A stretch of DNA of 9,399 bases, taken from positions 1 through 9,399 of the forward strand of contig DIVO01000034.1 of NCBI GenBank assembly GCA_002428285.1, written 5' to 3'. The notes beneath the pieces are model-generated. The model saw only the letters and a program-made list of their open reading frames with translations, ran no database searches and had not been told where the DNA came from. Positions 5,700-9,399 of this stretch are shown piece by piece. The DNA comes from Patescibacteria group bacterium UBA6130 (GTDB lineage: Bacteria > Patescibacteriota > Microgenomatia > UBA12405 > UBA6130). The position numbers and the translations under genes are program-made. The first letter of the stretch is position 1. Each line of letters begins with the position of its first letter.

Positions 5700-5869
5700 T
5701 CTGAATTAAACCCAACTATAAATCCACCGTAATTAATTTTGACTCTTATACCTTGGTTTATTAATTTGACTTTCGAATTGCTTTTTTCTTTGGAGATTAT
5801 CTCTATTTTATTTGGCAGATGATTCTCGATTAAGGAAATAAGTTCTTGTGACCGAATTATTTCAGCCAT
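5696..5869 (-). CDS. Hypothetical 57-residue protein between rplS and yraN
   Basis: A short frame starts with ATG at 5869 and ends with TGA at 5698-5696. The protein begins MAEIIRSQELISLIENHLPN, continues through a charged Lys/Glu/Ser stretch, and ends in alternating beta-like sequence containing KVKLINQGIRV and KINYGGFIVGFNSE. I do not recognise the family. It has no signal peptide, membrane segment, cysteines or catalytic motif; the layout suggests an N-terminal helix and a small beta sheet. It looks real. It begins 6 nt after the rplS stop, ends in a 4-nt ATGA overlap with yraN, and fills a gap that otherwise would be about 175 bp in a tight operon. The ribosome-binding sequence is weak (AAAGAT just before the ATG). 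Confidence 0.72.
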   Translation of the reverse strand: MAEIIRSQELISLIENHLPNKIEIISKEKSNSKVKLINQGIRVKINYGGFIVGFNSE

Positions 5870-5875
5870 AGATCT

Positions 5876-6196
5876 TTATAAATTAGCTTTTTTGCCTTCC
5901 ATCTCTCGAAGATAATAGAGTTTTGATCTTTTCACTTTTTTCTTAGGTTTTGAGAGCAAATTCATGTTGGAAATCCAAGGAGATTGGACGGGGATAATCC
6001 TTTCAACGCCAATGTTATCAGCCCCAATTTTTCTTATAGTGAATGTTTTTTCTTCAGGTCCCCTGCCTTTAATAGCAATTATTCGTCCTTGAAAAGGTTG
6101 TGTTCTTTCTTTACCTTTTTCTTTAATTATGTAGTCGACCTTAACAATATCGCCTATATTAAAAATTTTGTCTTTCCATTGAAATGTATTAGCCAT
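5876..6196 (-). CDS. rplS: 50S ribosomal protein bL19
   Basis: bL19 is a large-subunit ribosomal protein at the 30S-50S interface. The 106-residue product matches the family throughout: FNIGDIVKVDYIIKEKGKER (12-31), PFQGRIIAIKGRG, the TFTIRKIGADNIGVERIIPV core, and the basic C-terminus KVKRSKLYYLREMEGKKANL. It is slightly shorter than most bL19 proteins (about 115). It heads a leftward operon with the 57-residue gene and yraN. There is no Shine-Dalgarno before the ATG; a promoter at 6206-6234 would start the message about 3 nt upstream of it. Confidence 0.97.
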   Translation of the reverse strand: MANTFQWKDKIFNIGDIVKVDYIIKEKGKERTQPFQGRIIAIKGRGPEEKTFTIRKIGADNIGVERIIPVQSPWISNMNLLSKPKKKVKRSKLYYLREMEGKKANL

Positions 6197-6205
6197 TGCA
6201 GGGTT

Positions 6206-6234
6206 ATTTTATCATCAACTTGAGCGATACTCAA
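6206..6234 (-). promoter_or_regulatory. Promoter of the rplS operon, predicted near-leaderless
   Basis: On the - strand, -35 TTGAGT (6234-6229, 4 of 6) is followed by a 17-bp spacer and -10 TAAAAT (6211-6206). The TG two bases before it makes the extended form TGATAAAAT. Nine bases separate the -10 box from the rplS ATG, so the leader would be about 3 nt. The promoter fits in the 47-bp gap after the dnaE stop. A short inverted repeat covers the -35 box. Confidence 0.68.
6220..6234. repeat. Inverted repeat over the rplS -35 box
   Basis: TTGAG-CGATA-CTCAA is a perfect 5-bp inverted repeat with a 5-nt centre, lying 9 bp after the dnaE stop codon. One arm is part of the -35 box of rplS. It could be an operator or a very weak transcript hairpin for dnaE; there is no T-run, so it is not a standard terminator. 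A repeat this short could also be chance. Confidence 0.35.
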
Positions 6235-6243
6235 CATGAACTA

Positions 6244-9200
6244 TTAATTGCTAATCAAGATATCATTAATTTCTTGCTTAAGATCATCATTTAAATCAAT
6301 CCCCTGGTTGGGAATTATCACTCTTCCATTTGGAAAAGCTAAAACTATCCTCGACTCTCCTGGGTTAGTTTTGATAAGATTATTTAATTTAACCAAGGTA
6401 TTCTGACTTATCCCTTCAGGAATATTGATTATAAAGTTCTCGCCTTGTTTTTTGTTCCCATTATTGTTTTTGTTATTTTCTCCTGGTCGGGAATTATAAT
6501 TTTTTCCATTGCCGGAATAGTTTGATCTTGGCTCTAATATTAAGGGAGAGTTAGTATCATTCACTTTTTCAACGATAATACTGGTTTTATCCATAGATCT
6601 ATCCACTTTTCCATCCGCGATAAGCACCGTATCTTTTATGTAAATGTGCGAGCTTCTTTCAAAAAGAGAAGGAAAGACCACTAAGTCTATGGTCCCCGTA
6701 TCGTCTTGAAGAGTGCAAAAGCACATTTGCTTATTGCTTTTTTTAGTGGTTATGACTCTTACATTTTCAATTATTCCAACTAATCTAATAACTTCCCCTT
6801 CTTCCTGGTTATCGATGTCGGAAATTTTATGGGTGGCCAAGGACTCAAAATTTGCTAACTTTGTTTTTACAGGATGACTTGACAGATAAAAACCGAAAAG
6901 TTCTTTTTCAAAAGTTAGTATTTCATCTTGGGTAAACTCTTCCATTACAGGCAGCTCGATACCAAGATCTTGTGAAGAAGTCTCTTTTTTTTGTGAACCT
7001 TCAAAAAGACTAAATTGACCGTTTTCTTTTTCTTTTTGCATTCTTTCGCTGGCGCTTCTGATTTTTTCTATTGAAGCTATCATGGCACTTCTTTTGCCAA
7101 AACTATCGAAAGCTCCTGCCTTAATAAGGCTTTCGATTACTTTTTTGTTCATTTTTCTGGTATCGGTTTTTAAACAGAAATCAGCAAGAGAATCAAAGCT
7201 TTTTTCTTTTTCTCTTACTTCCATAATTTCTTCTATAGCAGCCTCTCCCACATTCTTAATAGCATTAAGTCCAAATCGGATGGATAGACCGTATTTTGAT
7301 TTTTTGTCTTTTTCAATCGTAAAACCGGTTCTTGAATTGTTAATATCAGGAGGCAGTACTTTAATGTTAATTTTTCTTGCTTCTTGTATGGCAGCGGCAA
7401 CCTTTTCTTCTTTGCCTTGACCGGCGCTTGCTTCCGCGGTTAGCAAGGCGGCAAAAAATTCTACGGGATAATGAACTTTGAGCCAAGCTGTTTGATAAGC
7501 AATCATGGCATAACTGTCTGTATGAGCCTTATTAAATCCATAACCAGCGAATTTTTCTATTAAGGACCAAACATTTTCGATAACATCTTTGCTATATCCA
7601 TTTTTTATTGCTCTCTCGGTAAATCTGGCTTTTTCTTTTCTCATCAGATCAATTTTTTTCTTTCCGATTGCTCTTCTTAAAATATCCCCTTCTCCAAGAG
7701 TGTAGTTAGCCATGACATTAGGAATGGCCATAACTTGTTCCTGATAAACAGCAATGCCATAAGTTTCTTCTAAAATTTGTTTTAAATCCGAATGAGGATA
7801 AGAGATTTTGTTAGGATCTTTTTTGCCTGCAATGAAATCATCAATAAATTGCATAGGTCCTGGTCTATAGAGAGCGATAATAGCCGATATGTCTCCGAAT
7901 TTTGTTGGTTGAAGCTTTTGAGCTACTTTTCTCATGCCTGGACTTTCCATTTGGAATACTCCGGTGGTATCGCCTCGGCTTATCATTTTGAATACTTCTG
8001 GATCGTCAAGAGGCATATCTGAAAAGTCAACTTTGACTTTTTTTGTTTCTTGAATAAACTCAGCAGCAGCCTCAATGATTGAAAGATTTCTCAATCCCAA
8101 AAAGTCCATTTTAAGAAGTCCTACGGCGTTTTCAGAAACATTTAAGTCTAAGGCATACATGTCATATTGGGTTGTGATTTTTCCTACCCTGGTATCTCTT
8201 TGAAGGGGGGTGTAGTTAGTGAGGGGTTTATCTGAAATAACTACTCCTGCCGCATGAACCGAGGCATGTCTGGCAACCCCAACAATTTTTTTGGCGAGAT
8301 CTATTACTTTTTTAATCTCTTCTTCTGTTTGGTATGCTTCTTTTAATTCGGGATTTTGTTCCATAGCTTCGTCAATGGTAATCTTTTTTCCTGGAGTAAA
8401 TGGAATCATTTTGGCGATTCTATCACCGGTTGCATAGGGGTATCCTAGCGCTCTGGCTATATCTCTAACCGCCATTCTTGACTCTATTGTTCCGAAAGTA
8501 ATGATTTGTGCCACGTGTTCATCTCCATACTTATCTCTAACATATTGGATTACTTCATCTCTTCTGTGGTCGGAAAAATCGAGATCGATATCCGGAGTTG
8601 ATTGTCTTTCCGGATTTAAAAATCTTTCAAAAGGCAGTTTATGATCAATAGGATCTATTGAGGTTATTCTTAAAATATATGAAACGACTGATCCGGCCGC
8701 ACTTCCTCTTCCTGGCCCTACTCTAATCCCATGATCCTTTGCCCAATTTACAAAGTCTTGAACAATTAAAAAATATTCCGCATATCCCATGCTGATAATA
8801 AGTTTGAGCTCGTATTTAATTCTTTCTTCTAATTCTTTGGTTGTTTCTTTGTAACGATATGGCAATTTTTCATAGGTGAGCTTTTTTAAATAAGAGGCTG
8901 AAGTTTCTCCTTTTGGCAATTCATAATTTGGATAAATTTTATTTCCTAAAGATATCTCTACGTTACATTCGTTTGCAATCTTGACGGTATTTCTTAAAGC
9001 GTCTTCTGCATCTGCGAATTCTTTATACATTTGCTTAGGGGATTTTAGATAAAAACTTGGAGTTTCTATCATTGACAACCGATCAGGGTCATTGACTGTT
9101 TTTTGTGTTTGTATTGCAAGTAAAGCATCTTGCGCTTCGGCATCATCCTTTTCGATATAATGAACATCGTTAGTGGCTACCAAAGGAATTCCCATACTTC

Positions 9201-9399
9201 TTGACAATTCCATTAAACCTTTATTGGCAATTTCTTGTTCAGGAATTTTGGGGTGATGCTGAATTTCAAGATAGAAATTTTCTTTAAATAGGTCTAAGAA
9301 TCTTTGGGTTATTTGTTTAGCTTTTTTCATTTCTCTTTGGACAATTGCAGTCGGAATTTCGCCAGCTAAACAAGCACTAGTGACTATTAGTCCCTTTTT
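6244..9399 (-). CDS. dnaE: DNA polymerase III alpha subunit DnaE, N-terminus outside window
   Basis: DnaE is the replicative polymerase subunit. About 1051 residues are visible. The frame stays open past the ATG at 9330 to the window edge, where it reads GLIVTSACLAGEIPTAI, a conserved PHP-domain segment, so 9330 is not the true start. In order come the PHP remainder with ATNDVHY (near 9170), the palm with GPGRGSAAGS (8718-8689), PDIDLDF (8595-8575, catalytic Asp cluster) and KMDFLGL (about 8109, third Asp), fingers with HASVHAAGVV and GVFQMESPGMRKV, YGFNKAHTDSYAMIAYQTAW, a helix-hairpin-helix region with IESLIKAGAFDSFG (near 7130), and an OB fold (about 6820-6590). An Asn/Gly/Lys-rich linker (about 6545-6440) leads to a small C-terminal domain. 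No intein or frameshift is seen. DnaE1-type, not PolC. Confidence 0.97.
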   Translation of the reverse strand, partial: KKGLIVTSACLAGEIPTAIVQREMKKAKQITQRFLDLFKENFYLEIQHHPKIPEQEIANKGLMELSRSMGIPLVATNDVHYIEKDDAEAQDALLAIQTQKTVNDPDRLSMIETPSFYLKSPKQMYKEFADAEDALRNTVKIANECNVEISLGNKIYPNYELPKGETSASYLKKLTYEKLPYRYKETTKELEERIKYELKLIISMGYAEYFLIVQDFVNWAKDHGIRVGPGRGSAAGSVVSYILRITSIDPIDHKLPFERFLNPERQSTPDIDLDFSDHRRDEVIQYVRDKYGDEHVAQIITFGTIESRMAVRDIARALGYPYATGDRIAKMIPFTPGKKITIDEAMEQNPELKEAYQTEEEIKKVIDLAKKIVGVARHASVHAAGVVISDKPLTNYTPLQRDTRVGKITTQYDMYALDLNVSENAVGLLKMDFLGLRNLSIIEAAAEFIQETKKVKVDFSDMPLDDPEVFKMISRGDTTGVFQMESPGMRKVAQKLQPTKFGDISAIIALYRPGPMQFIDDFIAGKKDPNKISYPHSDLKQILEETYGIAVYQEQVMAIPNVMANYTLGEGDILRRAIGKKKIDLMRKEKARFTERAIKNGYSKDVIENVWSLIEKFAGYGFNKAHTDSYAMIAYQTAWLKVHYPVEFFAALLTAEASAGQGKEEKVAAAIQEARKINIKVLPPDINNSRTGFTIEKDKKSKYGLSIRFGLNAIKNVGEAAIEEIMEVREKEKSFDSLADFCLKTDTRKMNKKVIESLIKAGAFDSFGKRSAMIASIEKIRSASERMQKEKENGQFSLFEGSQKKETSSQDLGIELPVMEEFTQDEILTFEKELFGFYLSSHPVKTKLANFESLATHKISDIDNQEEGEVIRLVGIIENVRVITTKKSNKQMCFCTLQDDTGTIDLVVFPSLFERSSHIYIKDTVLIADGKVDRSMDKTSIIVEKVNDTNSPLILEPRSNYSGNGKNYNSRPGENNKNNNGNKKQGENFIINIPEGISQNTLVKLNNLIKTNPGESRIVLAFPNGRVIIPNQGIDLNDDLKQEINDILISN

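Noticed and set aside
1..9399. Mobile elements, CRISPR arrays, toxin-antitoxin or defence genes, inteins
   Set aside because: No repeats with spacers, transposase or integrase motifs, or intein splice motifs were seen; the genes are continuous housekeeping genes of even base composition.

Overview
The window is AT-rich bacterial chromosome with densely packed housekeeping genes. I see no mobile element, CRISPR array, defence island or phage gene. The best guess for the organism is a member of the Candidate Phyla Radiation (Patescibacteria), perhaps Microgenomates. The reasons are the low GC, the compact proteins, a delta clamp-loader subunit far below normal size, a free-standing EF-Tu-domain-2-like protein and tRNAs without encoded CCA. 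This placement is inference from gene style; no rRNA is present to confirm it.

Layout. The left end (1-1289, + strand) holds the 3' part of rsmI (16S rRNA methyltransferase) and a phosphoglycerate-mutase-like histidine phosphatase that lacks its second catalytic histidine. This gene meets ppsA (phosphoenolpyruvate synthase, - strand) with no bases between the two stop codons. Leftward-reading genes follow: holA-like (DNA polymerase III delta), a small EF-Tu-domain-2-like protein, and ruvC. Between ruvC and yraN sit two + strand tRNA genes, Lys(UUU) and Glu(UUC). Right of these is a leftward operon, rplS (bL19), an unrecognised 57-residue protein and yraN, the last two overlapping by ATGA. The right third is dnaE (DNA polymerase III alpha), cut by the window edge inside its N-terminal PHP domain.

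The themes are replication and repair (dnaE, holA, ruvC, perhaps yraN), translation (rsmI, rplS, tRNAs, EF-like protein) and lower glycolysis/gluconeogenesis (ppsA and the mutase-like protein).

The most interesting signal is in the promoters. Three protein genes (mutase-like, ppsA, rplS) have a -35 box, a 17-bp spacer and the same -10 box TAAAAT placed 6-9 nt before the ATG, so transcription should start at or within a few bases of the start codon. ruvC has an extended -10 (TGCTACAAT) giving a leader of about 5 nt. None of these four has a Shine-Dalgarno sequence. The EF-like gene, which follows another gene directly, has a very strong one, and yraN is coupled by stop/start overlap. This suggests that the first genes of transcripts are leaderless while internal genes use Shine-Dalgarno or coupling.
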